From positions 558,001-622,000 of the forward strand of contig NZ_LT629793.1 of the NCBI RefSeq assembly GCF_900105735.1: 64,000 nt of DNA, written 5' to 3'. The stretch comes from Pseudomonas yamanorum. Its GTDB lineage: Bacteria; Pseudomonadota; Gammaproteobacteria; Pseudomonadales; Pseudomonadaceae. The notes under the pieces were generated by a model. That model saw nothing but the letters and a program-made list of their open reading frames with translations. It ran no database searches and had not been told where the DNA came from. Positions 37,001 to 44,898 of this stretch are shown here, piece by piece; the first letter of the stretch is position 1, and each line of letters starts with the position of its first letter. The translations under genes and the position numbers were made by a program.

Positions 37001-37702
37001 AGAGAAATCGGCCATTCGAACGTTGTTCAGGTGGTTCCTGTTGATCAGGTAGTTGGCGCTGATTGCATCGCCGAGGTAAACATCCGCCTGGCCGAATGCA
37101 ACAGCGCCGATGGCCTCGAAGGTCGAAGGGAAAAGCTGTAGCCGGGCATGAGGGTAGAACGCCTGTACCGCATCAGGCTGCATGTAATGATAGAACATGG
37201 CCACCCGCTTGCCGGCCAGGTCGGCACTCAGGGTCTGGCTCTCGCCTGTGCGGGTGACCAGGGCCGGTTGATCCATGGCATAGGAGCGCGACAGCACCAG
37301 TTGTGGGTCTGCCGCCTCGTAGCCGTTGGCTGATCCCACAAAGTCCACCTCGCCACGCTTGAGTGCGGTGATGACCTCATCCCGGTTGTCGTAACGACGG
37401 ACTTCAACCGTGATGTTCAGCGCGTCGGCTATCAGTGCGGCGTAATCTGCCGTAATCCCCTCGAGCTCATCGTTGCTGCTCAACTCGAACGGTGCGTAAT
37501 CGGGGCTGGAGATCCCCATCCACAAACGGCGGCGCTCCCGCAGCCAGCGCCAGTCCGCCTCGTGCAACCCCACCGCCGGAGTTTCGAGGATGGAGTGCCC
37601 CAGCAGGTACAGGGTGCGCGCCTCACCCAGGGCCGGGGCTTGCGTGTAGAGCGCGCCCAGCAGCACCCACGCACTGAGCCACAAGGCCCGGGACCTGGTC
37701 AT
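34067..37702 (-). CDS. BvgS-like hybrid sensor kinase
   Basis: A 1211-residue unorthodox sensor of the inner membrane. Signal peptide (1-26), two periplasmic binding-protein domains of SBP_bac_3 type (about 55-280 and 300-520), a membrane helix (537-560), PAS (577-690), HisKA with H724 (SHEIRTPMNAVIG), HATPase (NAIKFT; GSGLGLV), a receiver with D1015 (ITDCNMPFKDG) and a C-terminal Hpt with H1153 (AHRTKGGARM). This full BvgS/EvgS layout passes phosphate H-D-H to a separate regulator, here the gene one base upstream. The signal is unknown; amino acids, nicotinate-like compounds or none are options, since some BvgS kinases are on by default. Confidence 0.93.
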   Translation of the reverse strand: MTRSRALWLSAWVLLGALYTQAPALGEARTLYLLGHSILETPAVGLHEADWRWLRERRRLWMGISSPDYAPFELSSNDELEGITADYAALIADALNITVEVRRYDNRDEVITALKRGEVDFVGSANGYEAADPQLVLSRSYAMDQPALVTRTGESQTLSADLAGKRVAMFYHYMQPDAVQAFYPHARLQLFPSTFEAIGAVAFGQADVYLGDAISANYLINRNHLNNVRMADFSSLEVNPFAFAFSRNNTRLLPIINAALAAIPVSEQMEILRRWSAGNLGFLGADRLRLSASEQRWLEKNPRVKVAILDRFLPVSFIDKQGAFEGLSAEVLARISLRTGLKFDVVPGTSMPQQIDKVSTGGADLIAVVTPSVERTDKVRITRPYLTNPFVLVSRMDDRSPLTLEDMAGKRLALIGGNSLQEGIAQAYPTIKFVGVDNPEHAMALVASGGADAAVNTLISARYMIAREYRDRLRVTSTVGSEPARIAFGINRSQLELYSILDKALLSITPQEMDELAGHWRSEVLVEDSYWARHRTVIIQGFSLAALLLLITLGWAIYLRGLIRKRVQAERALSDQMRFMGVLIDGTPHPIYVRDRLGRLMACNSAYLDVFDYKLEDVTGKTVVETDTGNRPQAESFHQDYLRLMEQGEPQIQDRVLKVPDGTVLTIYHWMLPYRDGDERVVGMIAGWVDVSERQHLLGQLREAKEDADAANRAKTTFLATMSHEIRTPMNAVIGMIELALKAAEQGRADRDALEVAADASRGMLELIGDILDIARIESGHLSLALQPSNLHALLASVARVFDGLARAKGLVLKVELDPLIDRWVLVDPMRFKQVVSNLLSNAIKFTTRGQVRLGASGSSAIANGYLSLRLWVEDTGIGISVEDQKRLFNPFIQGTNTAQSARSGSGLGLVISRNLCEMMGGQLQLSSLLGQGTRVDVTLALAVADATRVPAVSVALETSPAHALSILVVDDYPANRLLLARQLSFLGHRITTAEDGVQGLELWLSGRFDGVITDCNMPFKDGYELARDIRTLERERGLAPCLLLGFTANAQPEEAERCRQAGMDGCLFKPTGLEDLHAALMSRTATPSVAPVSVDELSPDFDLRDLEKLTGGNVDAVKELLVPLLDSLEADHGQLVVLQHKADFAGLHDLAHRTKGGARMVKAQALMECCEVLENVCERQARNELASAIDGMDEALAHLHHGLSVYCNQT

Positions 37703-37703
37703 T

Positions 37704-38330
37704 TCAGATCAGATGATTGCGCTGGGCGAATTTGGACAAATGCACCACCGATGACATGCGCAGCTTCTCCTTCAGACGGGTTTTGTAGGTACTGATGGTC
37801 TTGTGGCTGAGCAACATGTCCTCGGCTATGTCCTTGTTGCCAAGCCCCAGCGCCAACTTCTGCAGCACGGTCAACTCACGGTCGGAAAGCTCTGCCACGA
37901 GGTCCTGTTCGGTGGACTGCAAATCGTCCCGGCGCACCGAGCTGGTAGGCAGGCTGGGAAAGCAGCTGTAGTTGGACATCACCGCCTTGATGGCTTTTTG
38001 CAGTTCATCCAACTCGCCGGTCTTGGCAACAAAACCCATCGCGCCGGCGCGCATGCAGCGGGTAGAAAAGAACACCGCCAGATAGGACGTCAGCACCAGG
38101 ATCTTGCAAGGCAAGCCCAGTGCCTTGATCCGGCTGATCACCTCCAGGCCACCCAACTTCGGCATCGCCAGGTCGAGGATGATCAGTTCGGGGCGTTCTT
38201 CCCGGGCGATCTGCATCGCATCGGCACCGTTACCGGCCTCGAAGATCGTGTCGAAGCCTTCCTGCTTCAACAGATACCGGACGGTTGCGCGGATAAATGG
38301 GTGGTCATCCACTATTAAAGCTTTGCTCAT
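37704..38330 (-). CDS. BvgA-like LuxR-family response regulator
   Basis: A 208-residue NarL/FixJ-type regulator. Receiver with D53 (ILDLAMPKLGG) and K near 104, then a LuxR helix-turn-helix (about 147-205, LSDRELTVLQKLALGLGNKD and SHKTISTYKTRL). It is the cognate partner of the BvgS-like sensor, whose ATG lies one base after this stop (TGAAATG). Start ATG 38330 has GGGGAG upstream. A motif 230 bases upstream recurs near the degenerate receiver gene, suggesting autoregulation. Confidence 0.92.
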   Translation of the reverse strand: MSKALIVDDHPFIRATVRYLLKQEGFDTIFEAGNGADAMQIAREERPELIILDLAMPKLGGLEVISRIKALGLPCKILVLTSYLAVFFSTRCMRAGAMGFVAKTGELDELQKAIKAVMSNYSCFPSLPTSSVRRDDLQSTEQDLVAELSDRELTVLQKLALGLGNKDIAEDMLLSHKTISTYKTRLKEKLRMSSVVHLSKFAQRNHLI

Positions 38331-38559
38331 AAGGCTCCCCTGGGAGGATTCAGTACCGTTGCACATCACACGGGACCTATCTACCTGTGAGAAATGACAG
38401 TTCCGACGAGCGGCTCTGAACATTCCTACAAGAAGCAGTCGGGTCCCTCCATTTGAACAGCGCATAGCCATGGGTGGCCGCACCTGCGTGCCTGGCTAGT
38501 CGCAAGCGCGCAACCTTACCAATGGAATGACGCGTCACCTGAAGGGATAGTCCCAGTCG

Positions 38560-38576
38560 CATGTAGGACTTTTCCT
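38560..38576. promoter_or_regulatory. Shared regulator motif, copy 2
   Basis: CATGTAGGACTTTTCCT lies about 230 bases upstream of the bvgA-like gene. Half-site TGTAGGA appears again on the other strand at 38424-38430. The 38331-38622 stretch holds no gene and must contain the promoter of the two-component operon. Confidence 0.5.
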
Positions 38577-38622
38577 CGCTAGAAGCATAGTAAACAGTGG
38601 GGTTCCGGGGAGCCGAGGTCGT

Positions 38623-39339
38623 CTAGTCGGTGGTACTCGGGCTCCAGAACGCCTGTACCACCAGGGTCGAGGTGGAAATGCGCGCCACCAGGGCGTCCAG
38701 TTCGTCACCGTCCACCGAGGTCACGGCCAGCGTCGCCTCGATTTCCACCTCTTCAGGACCAAAGGGGCGCACGTCCACATCGCTGGCCGGGTAGTTGCAG
38801 CGTGCAAGTTCGGCTTCGAGCAAGGCCAGTACTGCTTTTTGCTGGGTACGACGGGCCACCACATAGAGAATGTTGGTCACCTCGGCCGACACCACGTCCA
38901 ATGGCTGGCGGTTGATGTTATTGACGATCGGCCGCAGCAACGTGTTGGCCGCCAGCACAAACAGCGTACCCAGCAACGCTTCGAGGATCAGGTCGGCACC
39001 GGCACAAGCGCCCACCGCCGCCGATGCCCAAAGGGTGGCTGCGGTATTCAACCCGCGCACGTTGCCCTCTTCACGCATGATCACGCCAGCACCGAGAAAA
39101 CCGATGCCCGAGACCACATAGGCCACGACCCGCACCGCCCCTTCGGCGCCGCCCAGACGGTTGGCCATGTCGACGAAAATCGCCGCGCCCACCGCCACCA
39201 AGACGTTGGTACGCAACCCCGCCGTGCGCTGGCGGTACTGACGTTCGAAGCCGATCAGCCCTCCAAGGATAAAGGCCGCGGTGAGGCTGACCAGTGTGTC
39301 GACCAGCGAGTTGAGGTTGATGTTGTTGATTGCTTGCAT
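38623..39339 (-). CDS. MgtC/SapB family membrane protein
   Basis: A 238-residue inner-membrane protein. Four to five N-terminal helices carry LGGLIGFERQYRQRTAGLRT, the MgtC hallmark, and SGIGFLGAGVIMREEG. A soluble ACT-like domain (about 150-238) follows, as in MgtC proteins of mycobacteria and pseudomonads. MgtC supports growth at low magnesium and survival in macrophages and restrains the F-ATPase. ATG 39339 follows AGGGAAG. A long leader with a nested hairpin precedes it. Confidence 0.88.
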   Translation of the reverse strand: MQAINNINLNSLVDTLVSLTAAFILGGLIGFERQYRQRTAGLRTNVLVAVGAAIFVDMANRLGGAEGAVRVVAYVVSGIGFLGAGVIMREEGNVRGLNTAATLWASAAVGACAGADLILEALLGTLFVLAANTLLRPIVNNINRQPLDVVSAEVTNILYVVARRTQQKAVLALLEAELARCNYPASDVDVRPFGPEEVEIEATLAVTSVDGDELDALVARISTSTLVVQAFWSPSTTD

Positions 39340-39804
39340 AGTCAGTCTTCCCTGTTTATTGCCAGCCAAACTTAGGCGAGGAAACCTTCGGGCAGGTACG
39401 ACCATCCTGGGCCGTGATTGGGTCACGGGCACGACAGGACAGGCCCGCCCGTCGCAAACGACAGGCGCGTCCGTAGTACCGCGATGCAAGGCATCACGTA
39501 CGGGTCAGCGTCGATGAGAGGGAAATCGGGATCGGGCCAGGACTGGCCGCTACCGGGATGCCGCTTCTCGCTTCTGGGCGAGACAACGGCATCGGAAAAA
39601 TGCGCGTTACCTTGCCAAGTATGTGCCGGTTATCGAGACCGGCCGACGACTGTCACTCGAACAAGTACCCACTGAGGGTCTCCGCTATTGATGAAAACGC
39701 GCAAAGCTTACGCTCCGATTTAAGGAGAGTAAACCGTAGGAAATCTTACCCGATGGAGTTAGGAATATTCTTCAGGGAGGGTTCAGGTAAGCGCCTCCAC
39801 CCCC
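39340..39804 (-). promoter_or_regulatory. Leader and promoter region of mgtC-like gene
   Basis: No gene in this 465-base stretch. About 220 bases before the start there is a nested hairpin: arms GATGCCG (39557-39563) and CGGCATC (39587-39593) outside, CTCGC (39567-39571) and GCGAG (39578-39582) inside. mgtC genes of enterobacteria have long regulatory leaders; whether this one is transcribed is unknown. Confidence 0.35.
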
Positions 39805-39916
39805 GTAGCAGCTGTCGAACCTGGGCGAGGCTGCGTCGGCCGCGCTGCGGTCATCGAGCCAGGCACTGCACCGAGTCGCGCCGAACGCAGCCTCGCCCAG
39901 GCTCGACAGCTGCTAC
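39805..39916. repeat. REPIN-like doublet, GTAGCAGCTGTCGA family
   Basis: GTAGCAGCTGTCGAACCTGG (from 39805) returns as its reverse complement ending at 39916, with arms of about 30 bases (GCGAGGCTGCG / CGCAGCCTCGC inside). The right arm overlaps the stop codon of the acetyltransferase: its TAG lies in the CTGCTAC end of the repeat. A sister copy is at 54626-54714. Confidence 0.85.
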
Positions 39917-40515
39917 GCAAAGGACGGTCGATCACGCTCCACCAGCGCCAAATACTCATTGATCGCCCCACCCGCCAACGCCTTCACCTGAATGGAAACC
40001 CGATTCACCTGCCGCCCCATCTCGATGCCATCCCGAGTCCGCACCTGAACATACCCAAGCCGGGGCCAGAACCGCTCGGCCTTGACGTTCCCAACCACCA
40101 CCGTCAGCCGCAACCAGCGTGCGCCCAGGCCGACTACCCAATCCTGGAAATCAGCATGCAACTGCCGCGCAAACCCGGTGCCATGCAACGGCGTGGCCAC
40201 CAACAGCAACCCGATATGCCACACCCCAACCGCCAGCAGGTCAGACGCCACATTCACCACCGCAACCAACTGCCCTTTGGCATTGCGATAGCCAATCCAA
40301 TACATCCGCGTGTAGCTCCAGGTGTCGGGCAGTTGAAGGGTCAACTCATCCCGAGCCTCCGTGGGTGTGGCTGGCTCACCGTTGACCGCGAGAAAATATT
40401 CCGGGGCTGCTTCGAAAAAGCGCTGCAGCTCGGCCTCATCCTCAACCGTCAGTTCAACCACCCGGATGCCCGCTATCGAACTGCGCGGCAGGGCCATCGT
40501 GTCAACAACATCCAT
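39913..40515 (-). CDS. GNAT family N-acetyltransferase
   Basis: A 200-residue enzyme transferring an acetyl group from acetyl-CoA. It has VNVASDLLAVGVWHIGLLLVA (beta4-like strand and N-terminal part of the CoA site) followed by GTGFARQLHADF as the pyrophosphate loop, and VGNVKAERFWPRLGY as the typical late motif. Substrate unknown. ATG 40515 is favoured over 40521 because AAGGG lies six bases before it. The stop is provided by a REP repeat. Confidence 0.83.
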   Translation of the reverse strand: MDVVDTMALPRSSIAGIRVVELTVEDEAELQRFFEAAPEYFLAVNGEPATPTEARDELTLQLPDTWSYTRMYWIGYRNAKGQLVAVVNVASDLLAVGVWHIGLLLVATPLHGTGFARQLHADFQDWVVGLGARWLRLTVVVGNVKAERFWPRLGYVQVRTRDGIEMGRQVNRVSIQVKALAGGAINEYLALVERDRPSFA

Positions 40516-40527
40516 GTTCATCCCTTC

Positions 40528-40872
40528 TCAATCGTCGCGTGTCAGTACTTCCAACAACTCAATTTCAAAGCGCAGATTACTGTTGGGCGTGATATGCGCG
40601 CCCATCGAGCGCTCGCCGTAGGCCAGGTGCGCCGGCACAAACAACGTGCGAATGCCGCCGACTTTCATGCCCATCAGCCCCTGGTCCCAGCCTTTGATCA
40701 CGCGACCGGTACCGATCACGCATTGAAACGGCTTGCCCCGCTCCCATGAAGAATCGAACACCGTGCCGTCTTCGAGGGTGCCGGTGTATTGCGTGGTGAT
40801 CAGGGCGCCTTTGACCACGGTTTTGCCGTCACCGAGGCGGATGTCGGTGATTTCCAGTTCGTTGTTCATCAT
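40528..40872 (-). CDS. FKBP-type peptidyl-prolyl isomerase
   Basis: A 114-residue single-domain FKBP. It has GALITTQYTGTLEDGTVFDSS, the active-site VIGTGRVIKGWDQGLMGMKVGG and AYGERSMGAHITPNSNLRFEIELLEV, listed here as residues about 23-43, 52-73 and 85-110. It lacks the insert-in-flap of SlyD, and has no signal peptide, so it works in the cytosol as a folding catalyst. Starts at MMNN; the second Met may be used. Eleven bases separate it from the acetyltransferase, so the two may share a transcript. Confidence 0.9.
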   Translation of the reverse strand: MMNNELEITDIRLGDGKTVVKGALITTQYTGTLEDGTVFDSSWERGKPFQCVIGTGRVIKGWDQGLMGMKVGGIRTLFVPAHLAYGERSMGAHITPNSNLRFEIELLEVLTRDD

Positions 40873-40891
40873 GCTCTCTCGTTATCCAACA

Positions 40892-41512
40892 TCACAGCCA
40901 ATGCCAAAACCGACTCCAGAACCCCCGCCCCAGATCATTTTTGCAGCCCGCATATTGCGCCGCATACATCTGCGAACGCGCCTGCACCTTGCCCGCCACC
41001 GGCATCAGCCAGGCTTTGCTCGCATAGGTGCGCTGACGATACCCGCCCCAGCCTTCGTGGTAGTTCAGGTATTGGCCGTAGGCATCGTATTTGTACACGC
41101 CGTTGATGGTGTAGGTCTTGTCCATGTACCAGCCGACAAAATCGATGGCGTCGTCAAAGTCCTCGCGACTGGCGCCCGTACGGCCGGTGCTTTTCTGGTA
41201 GTCGCTCCACACTTCATCCTTGGCCTGGGCGTAGCCGGAGGCGGTGGACACGCGGCCCCAGGGGATGATCCATAACAGGTATTTGCGCGGGGTCTTGGCG
41301 TCCTGGCGGAAGCCGGACTCTTGATACATGATCGCGAACGGCACTTGGATCGGTACGCCCCAGCGTGCCTGGGTGACTTTGGCCGCGTCGTACCAGTCGT
41401 CCTTTTCGCGGAAGATGCCGCAGATGTCGTTGGGGGTGCGGGGTGGCGAGGTGCCGCATCCCGCCAATAAGGCGGTGAGCAGCAACAGCCCTGCGGTTTT
41501 TCCTGCGTTCAA
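40892..41512 (-). CDS. Lipoprotein lytic transglycosylase (SLT domain)
   Basis: A 206-residue protein with a lipoprotein signal (LLLLTALLAGC, cysteine 19) that would anchor it in the outer membrane. The SLT-like domain has the catalytic glutamate in IMYQESGFRQDAKTP and the pattern ASGYAQAKDEVW, followed by YLNYHEGWGGY. It is likely to cleave peptidoglycan glycan strands. Stands alone between the FKBP gene (same strand) and a REP doublet. Confidence 0.85.
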   Translation of the reverse strand: MNAGKTAGLLLLTALLAGCGTSPPRTPNDICGIFREKDDWYDAAKVTQARWGVPIQVPFAIMYQESGFRQDAKTPRKYLLWIIPWGRVSTASGYAQAKDEVWSDYQKSTGRTGASREDFDDAIDFVGWYMDKTYTINGVYKYDAYGQYLNYHEGWGGYRQRTYASKAWLMPVAGKVQARSQMYAAQYAGCKNDLGRGFWSRFWHWL

Positions 41513-41598
41513 AAGCTCACCGTCTCGTCGTGAGAATAAAAGGCGGGCAGTTTACTCGTTCGCCGGGGTTCCTGCAGAGGTGAAAGCAACACGAATCC

Positions 41599-41709
41599 TG
41601 TGGCGAGGGAGCTTGCTCCCGGACCGGTTGACGCGCTATGCCCGAGGCACTGCGATCATCGGTTTTGGGGCTGCTGCGCAGCCCAGCGGGAGCAAGCTCC
41701 CTCGCCACA
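41599..41709. repeat. REPIN-like doublet, GGCGAGGGAGCTTGC family
   Basis: TGTGGCGAGGGAGCTTGCTC continues to CCCG at 41621 and returns as an exact reverse complement from 41687 to 41709; arms of about 22 bases, spacer 65 bases. A third REP family of the window. Confidence 0.85.
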
Positions 41710-41732
41710 TTTTGGTGGGTGGTTCAGGCAGG

Positions 41733-42191
41733 TCAGGTTTGGGTGACGACCGCCGTCAGTTCCAGTTCCAGCAGGCCGTTGCTGGGTAATCCCGCCACTC
41801 CCACCGCCGAACGCGCATGCCGGCCGTGCTCGCCAAACAGCTCAATCAACAGTTGCGACGCGCCGTCGACAACCTTGGAGAAGCCCTGGAAACCTTCCCC
41901 ACCAAACACAAACCCGCGAACGAACAGGATGCGCTCGACATTCTCCAGCCCTACAACCTGGTCCAGCACGCTCAAGGCCCGCAGCACACATGTCTGCCCT
42001 GCTTCGTTGACCAACTCCGTAGAGGTCTGGTCCGTCACCGGCCCGGTAATCACGCTGTCACCCTGCCGACAAACCTGCCCGCTGACATACGCCACGCCTC
42101 CATGAATCGTCACTGGCACGTAGTCCCCCTTGGGGCTCGGCGCCTCGGGTAACTCCAGCCCCAGTGATTTGAGCTTTTCACGCACGTTCAT
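41733..42191 (-). CDS. RidA family protein (YjgF/YER057c/UK114)
   Basis: A 152-residue member of the larger RidA subgroup. Such enzymes hydrolyse reactive enamine/imine intermediates. It shows GVAYVSGQVCRQGD and LLIELFGEHGRHARSAVGVA with the conserved arginine (about 127-130) for substrate carboxylate, then ELELTAVV. The ATG overlaps the PhzF-like stop (ATGA). It closes an operon with PhzF and an ABC transporter, which suggests a shared substrate. Confidence 0.9.
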   Translation of the reverse strand: MNVREKLKSLGLELPEAPSPKGDYVPVTIHGGVAYVSGQVCRQGDSVITGPVTDQTSTELVNEAGQTCVLRALSVLDQVVGLENVERILFVRGFVFGGEGFQGFSKVVDGASQLLIELFGEHGRHARSAVGVAGLPSNGLLELELTAVVTQT

Positions 42192-43072
42192 GCCGGCTCC
42201 TCGACAAATTCCACATGCCCACCCAGCCAGCAACCTTGCACCTGCCCCGCTTCATCCCGGCGAAACCGCAGGGAGATTTGCGAAGGTCGGCCCATGGCCC
42301 GGCCCTGGCGGATGTGCACCGGGCGATCATCTGCCGTCACCAGGCCATTCTCCAACAAGCCAAACGCCAACGCGGCAGCGGCGATGCCGGTGGCGGCGTC
42401 TTCCGGGTAACCCGAGGACTTGGGAAACTGCCGCGCATCAAACTGTCGGCCTTCCAGATCCGATGGCGCATAGGGGTACAAACCGGTGGAGCCGATTCGC
42501 TCGCACAGTTGCTGCATCCGCCGGTAATCCGGTTTCAGGCTGTCCAGTACCGCCACGCTTTTCAGCGCGATGAGGGTTTTCACCCGGCTGGTGCACGCGT
42601 TCTGGATCGGCAGCGGCGCCAGTTCGTTGGAGGTGATGCCGAGCACCGACAGTATCTCGGCCTCGACTTCGGCATCGTTCAACGCCTCGACCTGGCCTTT
42701 GGGCTGGCTGATTTCCACCTGGATATCCGACGTGCCGGCGGCGGTCACTTGCGCTTCAACCCGGCCGCTCAAGGTCCACAAAGCCAGGCGATCCTTGTGC
42801 AGCATGCCCAGCCGATCCAGCAACCAAACTGCGCCTACGGTGGCGTGCCCGCACATTTCCATCTCGTGGTTGGGCACCCAGAACCGCAAGGCAAAATCGA
42901 ACTCACTGCCAACCGGCGCGGCGAACACAAAGCCACATTCATGGCCGTAGTCGCGGGCCACTTGCTGCATGTCGGCATCGCTCATGCCATCGGCCACGGC
43001 CACGGTGGGTGCCGGGTTGCCGCCACGCGCGGTGGCGGGGAAAACATTGACCAGATGAACCTCGGGCGTCAT
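42188..43072 (-). CDS. PhzF family isomerase/epimerase
   Basis: A 294-residue protein of the diaminopimelate-epimerase fold. N-terminal HLVNVFPATARGGNPAPTV with the conserved Asn-Pro, the active glutamate region CGFVFAAP, MCGHATVG, and the late SSGYPEDAATG for the second half. Overlaps the upstream binding-protein stop and the downstream RidA start by ATGA. Isomerisation of an unknown metabolite imported by the ABC system is an inference from context. It is not part of a phenazine cluster. Confidence 0.88.
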   Translation of the reverse strand: MTPEVHLVNVFPATARGGNPAPTVAVADGMSDADMQQVARDYGHECGFVFAAPVGSEFDFALRFWVPNHEMEMCGHATVGAVWLLDRLGMLHKDRLALWTLSGRVEAQVTAAGTSDIQVEISQPKGQVEALNDAEVEAEILSVLGITSNELAPLPIQNACTSRVKTLIALKSVAVLDSLKPDYRRMQQLCERIGSTGLYPYAPSDLEGRQFDARQFPKSSGYPEDAATGIAAAALAFGLLENGLVTADDRPVHIRQGRAMGRPSQISLRFRRDEAGQVQGCWLGGHVEFVEEPA

Positions 43073-44109
43073 TTCGCCTCTCCCTGAAGGGTGGAAACAG
43101 TCGGCGCCACGGCGTCGACGATGGAGTTGGTGTAGACCTGCTGCGGGTCGAGTTCGACCGGGTCGCTCTCCACAGCGTTCATGAAGCGGATGTTCTTCTC
43201 CACGCCGTCCTTCTCGATCCGTGGGGTGGCCGGGTAGGACGGCAGTGAGGCGGCCCAGGCGGCGTTGAAGATGGCGGCGTCGGTGTTGGCGAAATACGGG
43301 CGCACCGATTCGCGGGCCTTGTCCGGGTCGCTGGCGATCAGGTGCTCGGCACGCCACAGGGCGCGGACCATTTTTTCGGCGGTGACCTTGTTGTTGGCCA
43401 GCCAGTCTTCACGGGCAATCATCGCAGTGAAGAGGAAGCCGTCCAGGGGTTTGTATTCGCCCTTGGCCAGGTCCATCAACACAAAGCCGCCCTGCTTCTC
43501 GGCGGTGGTGATGGTGGGTGGCGACAGCGAGAAGCCGTTGATGCTGCCCTGGGAAAACGCCGCGAGCATGTTCGGCGCGCCGCCGATGGGCATGATAGTG
43601 AAGTCTTTGTCCGGGTTGAGCCCCGCGTCCTTGGCCAGGTAGCGCACCAGCATGTCAGTGGTGCTGCCGGGGCCGGTGACGCCGATCTTCAAACCTTTAA
43701 GGGCCTGAGCGCGGGCGGCCAGGGACGAGGTGGCCGACACGCCGGCCTTTTGCGCCGAGGCACCGTCAATCACCACGGTGCTGCCGAACTGGGTTTGCAC
43801 GGCGGCGAATGCCTGGACATTTTGGCCTTTGGTGCGGGCGCGCACCGCGACGGCGGGCAGGCCGACGTACGCATCCGCATCTCGCCCCAGCACCGCGGTG
43901 AGTGCTGCCGAGCCGCCTTTCTGGAATACGATGACGTCCACATTCAGGCCTTCATCGGCGAAGTAGCCTTGCTTCTGCGCGACGTAGATCGGCACATAGA
44001 GGAAGCCTTCGCTGGGGAACGCCAGGGTGACTTTGGTCAGGTCCCGGGCCTGCGCGGCGGGCAGGCATGAAGCGAGTAAAACGCTGGCGATGAACAGTGT
44101 TTTGAACAT
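43069..44109 (-). CDS. ABC transporter binding protein, NitT/TauT (SsuA/ThiY) type
   Basis: A 346-residue periplasmic protein. Signal peptide (FKTLFIASVLLASCLPAAQA). Motifs VTLAFPSEGFLYVPIYVAQK, GYFADEGLNVDV and the later IGVTGPGSTTDMLVRYLA are typical of taurine, alkanesulfonate and thiamine-precursor binding proteins. The substrate is unknown. ATG 44109 follows GGAG. The permease gene lies 24 bases upstream; its own stop overlaps the PhzF-like start. Confidence 0.88.
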   Translation of the reverse strand: MFKTLFIASVLLASCLPAAQARDLTKVTLAFPSEGFLYVPIYVAQKQGYFADEGLNVDVIVFQKGGSAALTAVLGRDADAYVGLPAVAVRARTKGQNVQAFAAVQTQFGSTVVIDGASAQKAGVSATSSLAARAQALKGLKIGVTGPGSTTDMLVRYLAKDAGLNPDKDFTIMPIGGAPNMLAAFSQGSINGFSLSPPTITTAEKQGGFVLMDLAKGEYKPLDGFLFTAMIAREDWLANNKVTAEKMVRALWRAEHLIASDPDKARESVRPYFANTDAAIFNAAWAASLPSYPATPRIEKDGVEKNIRFMNAVESDPVELDPQQVYTNSIVDAVAPTVSTLQGEAK

Positions 44110-44133
44110 GATCAAGCTCCACAAGAATTGGGA

Positions 44134-44898
44134 TTAAACCGCAACTTCACGTTCCGCTTCGTTGGCCTTCCAAGGCATCAACTTGCGCTCGGCCAGCTTC
44201 ACCGCTGTGTTCAGAATCAGCGCCAGGATGATGATCCCCACCAGCGCGGCAAATACGCCGGCGGTGTCGAACTGCGAGGCCGCATCCGAAAGCAGGTAAC
44301 CCAGGCCACGGTTGGCGGCGATGATCTCGCCCACCAGCGCGCCGATCAGCGCATAGGGCACCGACAGGCGCAGGCCGGTGAATACCCAGGTGAAAGCGGA
44401 CGGGATGACCACCATGGTCAACAGGTCGCGCTCCTTTGCGCCCATCAGCCGCAGGATGGTCAGTTGCTCGCGGGACACGTTGCGCACGCCGCTGTAGGTA
44501 TTGAGGAACACCAGGAAGAACACCACCGCCGCCGTCAGGATGACTTTCATCGGCAAACCGATACCGAACCAGAGAATGAACAGCGGTGCCAATGCGACTT
44601 TTGGCAGGCTGTAGAACGCGGTCAGGAACGGGTCGAGGATATCCGCCAGTAGCTTGGCGCGGCCCAGTACCAAGCCCGCGATCAAGCCTGCGAGGGAACC
44701 GAAGAAGAACCCCAGCACGGCTTCCAGGGTGGTGATGCCGGCGTGGTAGAAGAACACCCCGTTCATGAGGATCTTCCACAAACTCTGCGCCACCGCCGAG
44801 GGGCGGCTAATGAAGAATTCGACGCCGAACCAGCGGGATACACATTCCCAGAACAGCAGCAGGAAGACCAGGAACAACAAGCGATAGATCTGGATCAT
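44134..44898 (-). CDS. ABC transporter permease, SsuC/TauC type
   Basis: A 254-residue inner-membrane permease with about six helices and the coupling loop for the ATPase (EQLTILRLMGAKERDLLTMVVIP, about 145-167, the EAA-like motif). Overlaps the stop of the ATPase gene by ATGA. Works with the binding protein and ATPase on either side. Confidence 0.9.
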   Translation of the reverse strand: MIQIYRLLFLVFLLLFWECVSRWFGVEFFISRPSAVAQSLWKILMNGVFFYHAGITTLEAVLGFFFGSLAGLIAGLVLGRAKLLADILDPFLTAFYSLPKVALAPLFILWFGIGLPMKVILTAAVVFFLVFLNTYSGVRNVSREQLTILRLMGAKERDLLTMVVIPSAFTWVFTGLRLSVPYALIGALVGEIIAANRGLGYLLSDAASQFDTAGVFAALVGIIILALILNTAVKLAERKLMPWKANEAEREVAV

